A DNA stretch of 27,744 bases. Source: a virus. Within the stretch, counting starts at the first letter, position 1, and each line of letters begins with the position of its first letter. The stretch is from the IMG/VR virus record IMGVR_UViG_3300027668_000080, positions 1-27,744 of that record; one strand, written 5' to 3'. The notes beneath the pieces were generated by a model. It was not told the DNA's origin and made no database searches. It saw nothing but the letters and a program-made list of their open reading frames with translations. Shown piece by piece: positions 1 through 9,103 of the stretch. Both the position numbers and the translations under genes were made by a program.

Positions 1-1
1 T

Positions 2-2098
2 CACATAGATGATGCTAACAGTGCATACGAAGAAGTTGATGGCGACGTAAAGAAAGCAACAGAATACTACTTAGGTAAGCCATTCGGAAACGAAGTTAAT
101 GGTAAGTCATCAGTAGTCGACAGATCAGTAGCAGCATCAATAGATGGCGCACTACCCCAGTTGCTCAAGATATTCACACAAAGCGTAGACGTTGTAGAGT
201 TCACACCACAGAATGATGGAGACGCTACGGTCGCAGAGAATGTCACACAGTACGTCAACCATATATTCAACAAGGACAACTCAGGTGCTATCATCATGCA
301 CGATTGGTTCTGGGATGCACTCGTTAACAAGGTAGGGATAGTAAAAGCCTACTGGGACGTTAAACAAAATGCTAACGAAGAAGAATACTTTGGTATCACA
401 CAAGATGAGCTAGGCATGCTCATGCAAGAAGACTCTGTAGAGATAGTAGAACAAGAAGAGATACCAGGTGAACTAGTAGAGGTAGGCAAAGATCCTAACA
501 CAGGTCAGCCAATCACTGAGCCATCACCAATGTCTTACAACGTTAAGCTTAAGAAGACAGCAGACGCATCACGAGTTAAGATAGAGAACGTTAGTACTGC
601 TGAGTTCATGATAGACAGACACGCTGATAACATAGACGATGCAAGGTTCGTTGCACAACGTAAGATGTTAACAAGGTCAGACCTAGTGGCAATGGGCTAT
701 GATAAAGATATAGTAGATGGACTTAATGCAGATGATGATATTAATCCTATTAACGGTACTACATTCAACACAGTCACAGATGTAAACAACACTGATCCAT
801 CACAAGATCTAATAGCATACTATGAGTGCTACCTCGATATCGGTGAGTCAGATGGTATGGCTAAGAAACACAGGGTATGTTACGCAAGCAAGACTATCCT
901 TTCAGATGAAGAGATAGACTACTGTCCTTTCTACAGTCTATGTCCTTTCCCAATCCCTCACACATTCTATGGTCAGTCTATGGCAGACAGGACTATGGAG
1001 CTACAGTTTATCAAGTCAACGATAACACGTCAGATGTTGGACAATCTATATTTAACTAACAACAGTAGAGTAGGAGTTGTAGAAGGTCAATGTAATTTAG
1101 ATGATGTATTAAATAGCACAGCTGGTGGCATTATCAGGATGAAGAATCCAAACGCAATAGTCCCACTGCAAGTCCAGTCATCTGCTGCACAATCATTCCC
1201 AATGCTAGAGTATTTAGATAACGAACAAGCTAAGGCTACTGGTGTATCAGACATGTCACAAGGGTTAGACCCTAATGTGTTACAGAATGTATCTGCTACT
1301 GCTGTTGCTGCAATGACTCAACAATCACAAGGCAAGCTAGAACTGATTGCTCGTATCTTTGCTGATACTGGTGTTAAGAATCTTATGCGTGGTATCTTGC
1401 ATCTAGTATGTAAGTATCAAGATGAACCTCGTGCTATGGCTATCAATGGTAAGCCTATGCAGATAGACCCAAGAGAATGGGATAACTTATACAACGTTAA
1501 CATTAATGTAGGGTTAGGTAACGGAACAGGTAACGAGAAGGTAGCAATGCTCCAGATGATTATGGGTAAGCAAGAGATGGTACTACAACAGTATGGTCTA
1601 GCTAATCCTTTGGTTGATCTAAAGCAATACAGACAGACGTTAGCTAAATTTATAAATGCGTCGGGCTATCGTGATGACAGTCAATTCATTAAAGAGATAG
1701 ATGATGAGACTATGGCTAAGGTAATGGAAGCAGATGCTAAAGCAGACAAGACACCTAGTGACGTGAAAGCAGCACAGGCAATAGCTAAAGCTGAGACAGA
1801 TAAAGCACAGATGAAGCAGCAAACAGATCAAGCAGCACAACAGTTAAAGTTGCAAGAACTGCAAATGAAGATGCAAATGGAACAACAACAGTTAGAACTA
1901 GATAAGCAACAACAAGAAATAGATAGCGCCAAAGAGTTACTTAAGATACAACAAGAGCGTGCTCGACTCGAAGCAGACATTCAACTTAGGGAAATAGACT
2001 TGAAGATTAAACAAGAAGCTCAGGAAGACAGTGCTAACAGTGCTGATATGAAAGATATGGTTAACGCTATTGATAAGATTGCGAAAATCAATGGGTGA
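2..2098 (+). CDS. Portal protein (5' end outside window)
   Basis: The reading frame is open from base 2, so the start codon lies upstream; 698 residues are visible. The portal forms the dodecameric ring at the capsid vertex through which DNA is packaged and ejected. The N-terminal part (for example the stretch with SVVDRSV, LLKIFTQSVDVVEFTP and the acidic HDWFWDALV segment) matches what I know of podovirus portals in the P22-like and SU10-like groups. The last ~120 residues are very rich in Gln, Lys and Glu and predict a long coiled coil, comparable to the helical barrel of some portals. It sits directly upstream of a giant virion protein, and the two genes overlap by 8 bases (ATGGGTGA), which implies translational coupling. 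The upstream gene, normally terminase, is not in the window. The family call is from recognition of motifs, not from a search. Confidence 0.85.
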   Translation, partial: HIDDANSAYEEVDGDVKKATEYYLGKPFGNEVNGKSSVVDRSVAASIDGALPQLLKIFTQSVDVVEFTPQNDGDATVAENVTQYVNHIFNKDNSGAIIMHDWFWDALVNKVGIVKAYWDVKQNANEEEYFGITQDELGMLMQEDSVEIVEQEEIPGELVEVGKDPNTGQPITEPSPMSYNVKLKKTADASRVKIENVSTAEFMIDRHADNIDDARFVAQRKMLTRSDLVAMGYDKDIVDGLNADDDINPINGTTFNTVTDVNNTDPSQDLIAYYECYLDIGESDGMAKKHRVCYASKTILSDEEIDYCPFYSLCPFPIPHTFYGQSMADRTMELQFIKSTITRQMLDNLYLTNNSRVGVVEGQCNLDDVLNSTAGGIIRMKNPNAIVPLQVQSSAAQSFPMLEYLDNEQAKATGVSDMSQGLDPNVLQNVSATAVAAMTQQSQGKLELIARIFADTGVKNLMRGILHLVCKYQDEPRAMAINGKPMQIDPREWDNLYNVNINVGLGNGTGNEKVAMLQMIMGKQEMVLQQYGLANPLVDLKQYRQTLAKFINASGYRDDSQFIKEIDDETMAKVMEADAKADKTPSDVKAAQAIAKAETDKAQMKQQTDQAAQQLKLQELQMKMQMEQQQLELDKQQQEIDSAKELLKIQQERARLEADIQLREIDLKIKQEAQEDSANSADMKDMVNAIDKIAKING

Positions 2099-5000
2099 TT
2101 TCTTTGATGATATAAGTAGGAAAGCTCAAGCTAGACGTAACCTAACATTCGAAAAGCAGAAGACTTTACTTAACAGTGGTATCCTCACACCATCTATGAC
2201 TAACGGGTCATTGGATGGTAACCTCACAGATGAACAGATCATTGAGAAGAATGAGCTAATTGAAGCTGAAGAGCAACAAGCTTATAACGATGCTATTGCT
2301 TTACCGGTGGGTATGGGTGAAGGTGCGTTAGGTATATTAGGTGACTTAGAGATACTAGGACAAGGTATCGGTGGTGCATACAATGCAGAAAGAGGTCAGA
2401 AGTGGGATGGCTTTGTAGATGCAATGGGCAAGAGACAAGAGGAAGGCACATCATTCTGGTCAACATTAGATAATCAAAAGAGAACTGATGGTTGGTTAGA
2501 AGGCACAGAGTTAGGTGATAGATTAAAAGATGGCTCAGGTGGTAGATTAGTAGGTGAGATACTAGCTCCTATTCCAGTACCTAAAGGTATTATGCAAGCG
2601 GGTAAGATTGGCGCTAAGATAGCATCACATCCAATGACAAGATATGCAGCAGAGACAGCTAAGACTGAAGTCTTTAACGCTGTTAACAATGTAGGCACAA
2701 CAGGTCCTCTAAACAGAGGGATGAGTATGTTCACTCCACCTAAACAAAACATGGTGATTGGTGAAGGCTCAACTAAGTTTGACATGCCATCATATAAAGA
2801 ATTCAAGAAACAGATTGATGTAGATGCAGTTATGGCTAACAGGAAGAAGACTGGTAAGTTTGCTCCTACACCTGACGAACAAAGACTATGGGAAGAAACC
2901 TCTAAGAGAGGTAACCCTACGTTTATAGATGCTGATGGTATTATCAAACAAGAGATACCAACAGGACCTATGAATCTTAAAGCACCTTTATTAAAAGGAC
3001 AGCCACAGTTTGCGTTAAGAAACTTAGCAATGAATAGCTATAAAAGCACTAGAGGAACAGGCGCTGGTAAAGGTTTAGACACACAAACTAGACTAGCTAA
3101 AATGACAGATGAGCAAGTTAATAGAACGGGTGCTAATGCTTTCGTTAATGGTAATGATGTAACACTAAACCCTAACTTAAGTAAAGCAGACTTTAATGAG
3201 TCATTAGCTCATGAAGCACAGCATATGATACAGGATGCAGAGAACTTTAAGGGTGCTAACTGGTCAACAGGATCTAGTCCAGAACTATTCACAGGCAAAC
3301 AGTTTGACAATATATTAGAAAGAGCAGAAGAAGCTGAAGATGTATTCTCTAAGGAGTTTGCTAAGTTAGTTAAAGCTGGTAAAGCAACAGACGATGAATA
3401 CTTTGATGTTATGCAAGAGGTGACACCTAATCTATTTAGTGCGCAAGTTAGAAAGGATGCACTACTTGGAATGAGAGATTATGATAACCTTAAGTTTGGT
3501 GAAAAGTCTAAAGGTCATTTCTTTAACAATGGAGACAAGCCTTACTTTGCTGATGCTGGAGAACTCACACCTAGAGTAACTGGTGCAAGAGCGCATCTAA
3601 ACAAACAAGGTATAGCAGACAATCACATCCTTAATGCTATGGATGAAGACTTTAAAGGCTTTGGCTTTACTACGAAAGATATGTATCCACCTGAAGTCTT
3701 AGAAAGATTTAAGAATGGTAGGTTAAGAGATCAAGCTGTTATGGATGGGCTTAACAAAACAGAATACGGACAGATGTTAGACGGTGAGCTAACTAAGTTC
3801 TCTGCTAGTAGTTTTAAACAGGCAATGAAAGATGCTATTAAGAAAAGGAAGATTCCTTCAGTATTAAAGGACGGTAAGTTTAAAGTTAATGATATGAAAG
3901 GAACTATGGGTCATGGCTATGAAGTTAACTTTTCTATGGATGGTAGCGATTGGTCATTTGGTATTCCTAGCACACCAAGAAACCCTGAAGGCGCAGTAAA
4001 AAACATACTACACAATGTAGGTAAGTTCTTTACAAAAGGATCTGACTGGTATTTAGATAAAGACTTAGCAGATATTATTGTTAAACCAGGAGATGATGTT
4101 AGTCGTAAACTATTATCTGATGCAAAAGCAAGCAAAAGAACTAGCTACAGTATGCCTATGCCTAAAAGTAATACTGCTGACTATGGTATCAATACTAAAC
4201 AACCTAATCCTAATGTAAGGATAGGCGCTGACAGAAACCTAAGAGAACCTAATATACTTAGTGATAAAGACCTTATTAATCCTAAAGATAGACCAGCTAA
4301 TTTAAACCAAGCAGATAAAGACTCCTTTTACAATACACTTGATGAAGGCTCAACTAACTGGAATAATAAACAATCACCAGCAGAAAAAGGCTATGGCTTA
4401 GAAAACACAATAAAAGATTATGCAAACGACTACAGAGCAACAGATGGCACTGGTAAAGTAACAAGGCTTGTTGGTAACAAACAAAAGAAACTAGGTTATC
4501 GTGGTGACCCTTTACTTGATAGTGATTGGTTTGATCAGTTTACTTTGACACAGACACCAACTAAAGATGCTGTTAAGTATGGTGCGAATGGTGATCAACT
4601 TGTATCTCCAATGAATAATGTATTAGATGCTAACGGTGGTGTTACTAAACAACCAAGCACCGGATTAAACTCTAAAGCTATCTCTAACATGAACCCTATG
4701 GAAGCTGCTAGACCTAAAGGTATGAGAGGTTTTGCTGAGCTTAAAGAAGAGCTAAGAGCCTTACATAAAGAAGCAAAGGGTGATCCAGTAATGCAACAAC
4801 AAATAAGAGACAGGATTGTTCAGGTTGATAAAGAGATGCGTATGTTTGATTCAGACTCAGCAAGGTCTAAAAGGTCTATGTTTGATGAAGGTGATGATAA
4901 ATTAGCTACTGAATTAGAAGATGCTTATACTCCAGACAAATCTGGCACTACCAATATTGACCAAAACATTAGAACAGCTGACTTAGATGACACTCACTTC

Positions 5001-6605
5001 ACTGGTAAGTATGGTGTTAATGACAACCCTAAAAACATTTCTGATATTAATATTCAAGGTGGTAAAGCTAAAGCAGATTTAATAGATAATCCTCCTGTAA
5101 TGAGTTCTCCAAACAAAGTTCTTAATGATAAGTATAACAATACTATTAACTCTATCAACAGTGCGTTAAAGAACAGAAGATTAACACCTGATGAGAACAT
5201 TAATTCTATTATGAGAGTTGTATCAGACTTACAAGCACAATCTGTTCCTAAACTACAAAAGACAAGAGAACCATTCTTGCGAGCTAGGGAAGAGATGCTT
5301 AACTATGCTTATGATGCAATGGAATCAATACAAAAAGCTTCATACACAGGTGATAGTAAGAGTGTTTTAAATAAAGTACCTACAAGAAACTTAGATACTA
5401 TTCCGGCTGATGTTAAGAGCGTAACCTTACCTAAAACTAAGACTAGGTTTGATACACAACAAGACTACGAGTTTGATGAGCTTGCACGTTCATGGGAAAG
5501 AGACCCAATGAATATCAAGACAAGAGAAAGGTATCTTCCTAACGGTAAAAGAGAAGACAAAGCTAGAGATCTCGGCTGGTCAAAAAAAAAAGATAACTTC
5601 TTCGAGGAGCTAGAGCAGCCTAGAACATCTTATTCTATGCCTAGTAATGGCAATGTATTACACCCAGATAATGTAGACCCAGTAGCTTTAGCAGATGCTT
5701 ATGCAAAAAGGTCTGAAATAAGAAGAAGAACAAGAGATATATTAGGAAAAACATCTGCTAAAAATTTACTTAAAGATGATTATATAGCTGCTGGAACATT
5801 AGACGAGCTAAACGATATTGGAAAAGAAATTAATTACGCAAGTGGAAAAACGTCTCCAAAACCAACAAAATCTCCTGAAGTGCAAAAATTACATGATGAA
5901 TTACAAGAAATTAAAGCACAAATAAAAGAAGAGCTTGGGTTAGATAAAATTGATGATATTAACGCAACAAACTTAAAGTCATCTAAATTACATGCAGATT
6001 TAAGAGCAAAAGAGTTAGAGGTAGAAAGAGCCTCTGGAAAAAGACCTCCAAGAACAAGAAATGTAGTAGATAAAGAATGGTATAAATTTGTTCCCAAAGA
6101 TGACCAAAAGAAATTTGAAGCTTTATTAGATGAAAGAAATAGGCATAACAATATAGCTGAAAAACACTTTGGAAAGACAGTTAGGGGTTCAAAAGGAGTT
6201 ACTGCTGATGAATTTAGAGAGTTAGGGCTTTACGATATAATGATTAAAAATAGAGAGGATAGGGTTGCTTGGAAAAAGAAATATGACCCTGACTTCAAAG
6301 GAAAAATTAATGCTCTTGTAAATAAAAGACACGCAGCTAAATTAAAAGCTATTCCTAAATACCAAACACCTGAAGATGTTTTAAAAATAGAACAATTTTA
6401 CCAAGATGCGCAAAGGCTAACCTTGGAAACTGGAATAAAACATGAGGTAGATCACATTTATCCAATACAAGGTAAGAATTACAGGGGTAAGCACGCACCT
6501 GAAAACTTACAAATAGTTCCTAAATCTTGGAACGCAACAAAAAGCAACAGAGTTCCAGTTAATTTAAGAGAGCTATTTTATCAGGAGGGATTATTAAATG
6601 ATTAA
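2091..6605 (+). CDS. Giant polyvalent-type virion protein with HExxH motif and C-terminal HNH nuclease
   Basis: A 1504-residue protein. I chose ATG 2091 over the in-frame TTG at 2070 because it overlaps the portal stop. The N-terminal ~200 residues are Gly-rich and partly amphipathic. Residues ~369-390 contain LAHEAQHMIQDAENF, an HExxH metallopeptidase-like motif in the setting typical of phage large polyvalent proteins. A short motif RTSYSMP occurs twice (about residues 683 and 1178) and seems to separate modules. The C-terminal ~330 residues are Lys-rich and end in an HNH domain: HEVDHIYPIQG near residue 1451, then PENLQIVPKSWN and TKSN. No CxxC zinc pairs are seen in it. Proteins of this kind are thought to be packaged and delivered with phage DNA; a role in ejection or host takeover is inference. 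The final ~1 kb is more AT-rich and monotonous in codon choice than the rest, which hints at later acquisition of the nuclease module. Confidence 0.75.
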   Translation: MGDFFDDISRKAQARRNLTFEKQKTLLNSGILTPSMTNGSLDGNLTDEQIIEKNELIEAEEQQAYNDAIALPVGMGEGALGILGDLEILGQGIGGAYNAERGQKWDGFVDAMGKRQEEGTSFWSTLDNQKRTDGWLEGTELGDRLKDGSGGRLVGEILAPIPVPKGIMQAGKIGAKIASHPMTRYAAETAKTEVFNAVNNVGTTGPLNRGMSMFTPPKQNMVIGEGSTKFDMPSYKEFKKQIDVDAVMANRKKTGKFAPTPDEQRLWEETSKRGNPTFIDADGIIKQEIPTGPMNLKAPLLKGQPQFALRNLAMNSYKSTRGTGAGKGLDTQTRLAKMTDEQVNRTGANAFVNGNDVTLNPNLSKADFNESLAHEAQHMIQDAENFKGANWSTGSSPELFTGKQFDNILERAEEAEDVFSKEFAKLVKAGKATDDEYFDVMQEVTPNLFSAQVRKDALLGMRDYDNLKFGEKSKGHFFNNGDKPYFADAGELTPRVTGARAHLNKQGIADNHILNAMDEDFKGFGFTTKDMYPPEVLERFKNGRLRDQAVMDGLNKTEYGQMLDGELTKFSASSFKQAMKDAIKKRKIPSVLKDGKFKVNDMKGTMGHGYEVNFSMDGSDWSFGIPSTPRNPEGAVKNILHNVGKFFTKGSDWYLDKDLADIIVKPGDDVSRKLLSDAKASKRTSYSMPMPKSNTADYGINTKQPNPNVRIGADRNLREPNILSDKDLINPKDRPANLNQADKDSFYNTLDEGSTNWNNKQSPAEKGYGLENTIKDYANDYRATDGTGKVTRLVGNKQKKLGYRGDPLLDSDWFDQFTLTQTPTKDAVKYGANGDQLVSPMNNVLDANGGVTKQPSTGLNSKAISNMNPMEAARPKGMRGFAELKEELRALHKEAKGDPVMQQQIRDRIVQVDKEMRMFDSDSARSKRSMFDEGDDKLATELEDAYTPDKSGTTNIDQNIRTADLDDTHFTGKYGVNDNPKNISDINIQGGKAKADLIDNPPVMSSPNKVLNDKYNNTINSINSALKNRRLTPDENINSIMRVVSDLQAQSVPKLQKTREPFLRAREEMLNYAYDAMESIQKASYTGDSKSVLNKVPTRNLDTIPADVKSVTLPKTKTRFDTQQDYEFDELARSWERDPMNIKTRERYLPNGKREDKARDLGWSKKKDNFFEELEQPRTSYSMPSNGNVLHPDNVDPVALADAYAKRSEIRRRTRDILGKTSAKNLLKDDYIAAGTLDELNDIGKEINYASGKTSPKPTKSPEVQKLHDELQEIKAQIKEELGLDKIDDINATNLKSSKLHADLRAKELEVERASGKRPPRTRNVVDKEWYKFVPKDDQKKFEALLDERNRHNNIAEKHFGKTVRGSKGVTADEFRELGLYDIMIKNREDRVAWKKKYDPDFKGKINALVNKRHAAKLKAIPKYQTPEDVLKIEQFYQDAQRLTLETGIKHEVDHIYPIQGKNYRGKHAPENLQIVPKSWNATKSNRVPVNLRELFYQEGLLND
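5582..5591 (+). other. A10 homopolymer inside the giant gene (possible slippage site)
   Basis: Ten consecutive A bases encode the end of a Ser codon and three Lys codons (K1165-K1167 of the giant protein). Slipping to the -1 frame would read Lys-Arg then TAA almost at once. Slipping the other way reaches TAG after about nine codons. Either event would release a ~1.17 kDa x100 (about 1170-residue) form lacking the HNH domain. Function is speculative. Confidence 0.3.
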
Positions 6606-6828
6606 CTCAAACGCAATACAAGTAATACTGGATGACTCGTCATTCCAAGAAGCAATAACAGAACTAATTAAACTAAACACAGACATCATCTTAAACAGCG
6701 ATGTTACAGAGAAAGAAATAAGGGAAATATGCTACATGAAAGTAAAGGTAGTAAATGAATTGGTAGGACACTTGGAATCATTAGCAAGTGACTCTAAAAT
6801 TAAACACAACAACACACGGGACAGATAA
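6598..6828 (+). CDS. Small protein of unknown function
   Basis: A 76-residue protein that I do not recognise. The start ATG overlaps the stop of the giant gene (ATGATTAA) and is preceded by a strong ribosome binding site (AGGAGG-like, around 6585-6592), which supports it as a real gene. The sequence is mostly helical in character, acidic in the middle and ends in a basic, Asn-rich tail. No membrane segment, cysteines or catalytic motif can be seen. Its place between two virion proteins makes a structural or chaperone-like role possible, but this is inference only. Confidence 0.7.
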   Translation: MINSNAIQVILDDSSFQEAITELIKLNTDIILNSDVTEKEIREICYMKVKVVNELVGHLESLASDSKIKHNNTRDR

Positions 6829-6829
6829 T

Positions 6830-7450
6830 ATGGGACTTCTAGACTACTTTAACCAAGGCTTAGACACACTTAAAAGTCAACCAAAGATGTATGATCCTCA
6901 TGCAAATGCACAAGCATTAATGGGTGGTACTCCAATGGGACAACCACAAGGACTGTTAAATAATGTCTATGGTGAAGGAACTGACACGTTTAATACTACA
7001 GTAGAGCCTACTGCACCATATACTCCACCACCAGACCCAATAGAACAAATGAATCCGGGTATTATGACACCAACATACCAACAACCTATCGGACCAAATT
7101 ATGGAGGTAATCTTCCTAATGGTTCTGCACCACAACAGGGCATAGTAGGTGATGGCACAGGCGTTAATTTTAATCAAACATCTACTAATGGATATGAAAG
7201 ACCAGAAACAGAATATTACCAACCAATAAACACAAATATAGGTCCAGACTACGGTGTTGTTTCACAGCCACCAGCATATGACACACCAACAGATGAAACT
7301 GATTACGCTGCAACAACTACACCTTACAATGCACCTCCTAGTCTTATAGGTGAAGCATTTGATCCTAGTTTAACAGAAGAAGAGAAATTACTAAGAGAAG
7401 CAGCTAAAAATAAAATACCTTGGTATTTAGGTGGTAATGCGGGAAAGTAG
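6830..7450 (+). CDS. Pro/Asn/Gly-rich virion protein, 0-frame product of a frameshifted gene
   Basis: A 206-residue protein starting at ATG 6830 (MGLLDYFNQGLDTL); the in-frame GTG at 6788 is less likely because it lies inside the previous gene. After a short helical N-terminus (residues 1-25) it is low-complexity and probably disordered, rich in Pro, Asn, Gly, Thr and Tyr, with repeated PTY/PPPD/PYN patterns. It ends at TAG 7448, immediately after the heptamer GGGAAAG, so a -1 slip would extend it into the lysozyme domain encoded at 7447-7905. The position between portal and scaffold genes fits a minor virion component. I infer that the short form and the lysozyme fusion are both made and that this region tethers the enzyme in the particle; no homology was recognised for it. 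Confidence 0.75.
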   Translation: MGLLDYFNQGLDTLKSQPKMYDPHANAQALMGGTPMGQPQGLLNNVYGEGTDTFNTTVEPTAPYTPPPDPIEQMNPGIMTPTYQQPIGPNYGGNLPNGSAPQQGIVGDGTGVNFNQTSTNGYERPETEYYQPINTNIGPDYGVVSQPPAYDTPTDETDYAATTTPYNAPPSLIGEAFDPSLTEEEKLLREAAKNKIPWYLGGNAGK

Positions 7451-7489
7451 AACAGCCTGAATCACTTAACTCTAACGAGTATTTAGGCT
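7441..7489 (+). promoter_or_regulatory. -1 programmed ribosomal frameshift signal (GGGAAAG plus hairpin)
   Basis: The heptamer G_GGA_AAG at 7441-7447 is phased exactly as X_XXY_YYZ in the upstream frame and is directly followed by the 0-frame TAG. Six nucleotides later a hairpin starts: 7454-7462 (AGCCTGAAT) pairs with 7481-7489 (ATTTAGGCT), nine pairs with one G-U. Three more pairs are possible inside (7464-7466 with 7478-7480). GGGAAAG is the slippery sequence known for the G/GT tail gene of phage lambda. A -1 shift continues as GTA GAA CAG into the lysozyme frame. Confidence 0.8.
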
Positions 7490-7905
7490 TTATACAGGAC
7501 AAAGAAGGATTTAGAGGGCAAGCATACAAACCTATCGATAGTGAGGAGCATTACACTATTGGTTACGGTAACTATGGTCAAGATGTGCAACCAGGTGATA
7601 CAATCACTAAAGAACAAGCAAATGTTCAGCTACAAAACAATATAGATGAAAGATTAGTACAGATTAGACAAGCAATACCTGAATTTGATAACTTACCATT
7701 AGAAACAAGACAACATTTGTTAGGATCTTGGTTTAGAGGAAGTTTATCAGGAAGTCCTAAGACAATTAGTCTTATTAATGAGGGAAGATTTGATGAAGCA
7801 AGTCAAGAATTCTTAAATAATGATGAGTATAGAACAACCTCACTTGGAGGTGTAAAAACTAGAATGAATGACACAGCAAATGCAATGAGAGGATTAATTA
7901 CGTAA
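7447..7905 (+). CDS. T4-type (GH24-like) lysozyme domain, expressed by -1 frameshift from 6830
   Basis: The 152-residue open frame has no ATG, GTG or TTG between the upstream in-frame stop (TAA at 7435) and GTG 7585, which lies after the catalytic region. It is therefore best read as the 3' half of a 358-residue fusion with the gene at 6830. The domain resembles phage T4 lysozyme: KEGF supplies the catalytic Glu (fusion residue ~226), Asp follows 11 residues later and Thr of YTIGYG six after that, the same Asp-Thr spacing as in T4 with a two-residue insertion. The C-terminal half has the WFRGSLSGSPKT and LINEGRFDEA pattern of the family. It would cleave the peptidoglycan sugar backbone. Being fused to a probable virion protein, I infer a particle-bound lysozyme acting at DNA entry, although a lysis role cannot be excluded. 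A sequencing error at 7441-7448 is the main alternative. Confidence 0.8.
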   Translation, partial: VEQPESLNSNEYLGFIQDKEGFRGQAYKPIDSEEHYTIGYGNYGQDVQPGDTITKEQANVQLQNNIDERLVQIRQAIPEFDNLPLETRQHLLGSWFRGSLSGSPKTISLINEGRFDEASQEFLNNDEYRTTSLGGVKTRMNDTANAMRGLIT

Positions 7906-8083
7906 AAATAGACAGCCCCATTTTATAGGGGTTCCAGAGGTAGCAAATTGTTGTGAGAAGCCCTACAAGCCATTTAAATTATTTTTGATGGGGTAGCCTA
8001 CCTAAAAACCAAATAGAACAAAAATGGGCAATTTAGCCTATATATGCGCTAGCATACTCTAGTGAAAAAAAGGAAGAAAAAAG
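7906..8083 (+). promoter_or_regulatory. Intergenic region before the scaffold gene, possible weak promoter
   Basis: This 178-base gap holds a short hairpin (CCCC 7916-7919 with GGGG 7928-7931, no T-run after it, so a poor terminator). It also holds a weak sigma70-like pair, TTGTGA 7951-7956 and TTAAAT 7974-7979 with a 17-base spacer. A TATATAT stretch occurs near 8040, and a purine-rich ribosome binding site (AGGAAGAAAAAAG) precedes the next ATG. A separate start of transcription for the capsid genes is plausible but not proven. Confidence 0.25.
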
Positions 8084-9088
8084 ATGGAAAATGAGCAAAT
8101 CAATGACACTTCAAATGAAGTAGTTGAAACTCCGAAAGATGCAGAAGCGGTGTTTACTGAACTATTAGAAGCTGAAGAGTCTAACGACAAACCAGAGGTA
8201 ACTAACAATGAACAGGAAGACACTCAGGAAGATGCTGAGGAAATTGAGGAAGAAACAGAATCCAACGAAGTAGATGAAGAGTCTGATGAGGACGAAACTG
8301 ATTCTATTGACGAGGATGAAGAGGAAGACTCAGATGAGGTAGAAACTTTTAAAGTTAAAGCTAATGGCGAAGAACGTGAGTTAACGTTTAACGAGTTAGT
8401 GGAAGGCTACCAAAAAGGTTCTAACTACACTAAAAAATCGCAAGAGCTAGCAGCACAGAAACAAGCAGTACAAGCTGAAGCTGGAGCAATCCAAGAAGCA
8501 ATGCAACTTAGAGAGGAATACTCCCATCGACTAAGTCAAGTCCAACAATTATTACAGAATCAAGGTGATGATGGTGTGGATATGGCTGACCTTAAAGAAA
8601 ACGATCCAATCGCGTGGAGCATAAAGACCGCGGAAAAAACAGAACAAAACAAAAAGTTGCAATTACTTGCAGCCGAGCAAGATAAATTAGCTTACGCACA
8701 GAGACATCAAGTTTCACAGCATCAAGCTAAAGTTGTCGCTCATGAAGCAGAGCTTCTAGTTTCTGAAATGAAGGAATTTTCTGATCCAAAGAAAAGCGAG
8801 CAAGTCAAAAAAGACATTCGTAGCTATGGAAAAGCAATAGGATTTACAGATCAAGAATTAGCACAAGTATATGACCACAGGCACGTTATGGTACTGCATA
8901 AAGCAGCTCAATGGGATAAGCTACAAAAAGCTAACCCAAGCGTTAATAAGAGATTAGTTAATGCGCCAAAAATGGCCAAGAAAGGCAACAAAGTTGCTAA
9001 AATTTCAACTGTAAACAAACAGAAAAACAGACTCAAAGAGTCAGGCACTATTGCTGATGCTACTGAGTTATTCAAAAACTTTATTTAA
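8084..9088 (+). CDS. Scaffolding (capsid assembly) protein
   Basis: A 334-residue protein directly upstream of the major capsid gene, the usual place for a scaffold. Residues ~10-90 are extremely acidic, with long Glu/Asp runs. The stretch at about 90-125 (FKVKANGEERELTFNELVEGYQKGSNYTKKSQELA) is the conserved block seen in many phage scaffolds. After it come long Gln/Glu/Ala-rich helices that predict coiled coil. The C-terminus is Lys-rich, which fits a basic tail that binds the capsid protein. Scaffolds guide procapsid assembly and leave or are degraded before maturation. Start ATG 8084 has a purine-rich ribosome binding site. The call rests on position, composition and the block named above. 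Confidence 0.82.
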   Translation: MENEQINDTSNEVVETPKDAEAVFTELLEAEESNDKPEVTNNEQEDTQEDAEEIEEETESNEVDEESDEDETDSIDEDEEEDSDEVETFKVKANGEERELTFNELVEGYQKGSNYTKKSQELAAQKQAVQAEAGAIQEAMQLREEYSHRLSQVQQLLQNQGDDGVDMADLKENDPIAWSIKTAEKTEQNKKLQLLAAEQDKLAYAQRHQVSQHQAKVVAHEAELLVSEMKEFSDPKKSEQVKKDIRSYGKAIGFTDQELAQVYDHRHVMVLHKAAQWDKLQKANPSVNKRLVNAPKMAKKGNKVAKISTVNKQKNRLKESGTIADATELFKNFI

Positions 9089-9103
9089 AAGGAAACATAC
9101 AAA

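Noticed and set aside
7916-7933. CCCC/GGGG hairpin after the lysozyme as a terminator
   Set aside because: Four to six pairs with an eight-base loop and no T-run; not sufficient for an intrinsic terminator.
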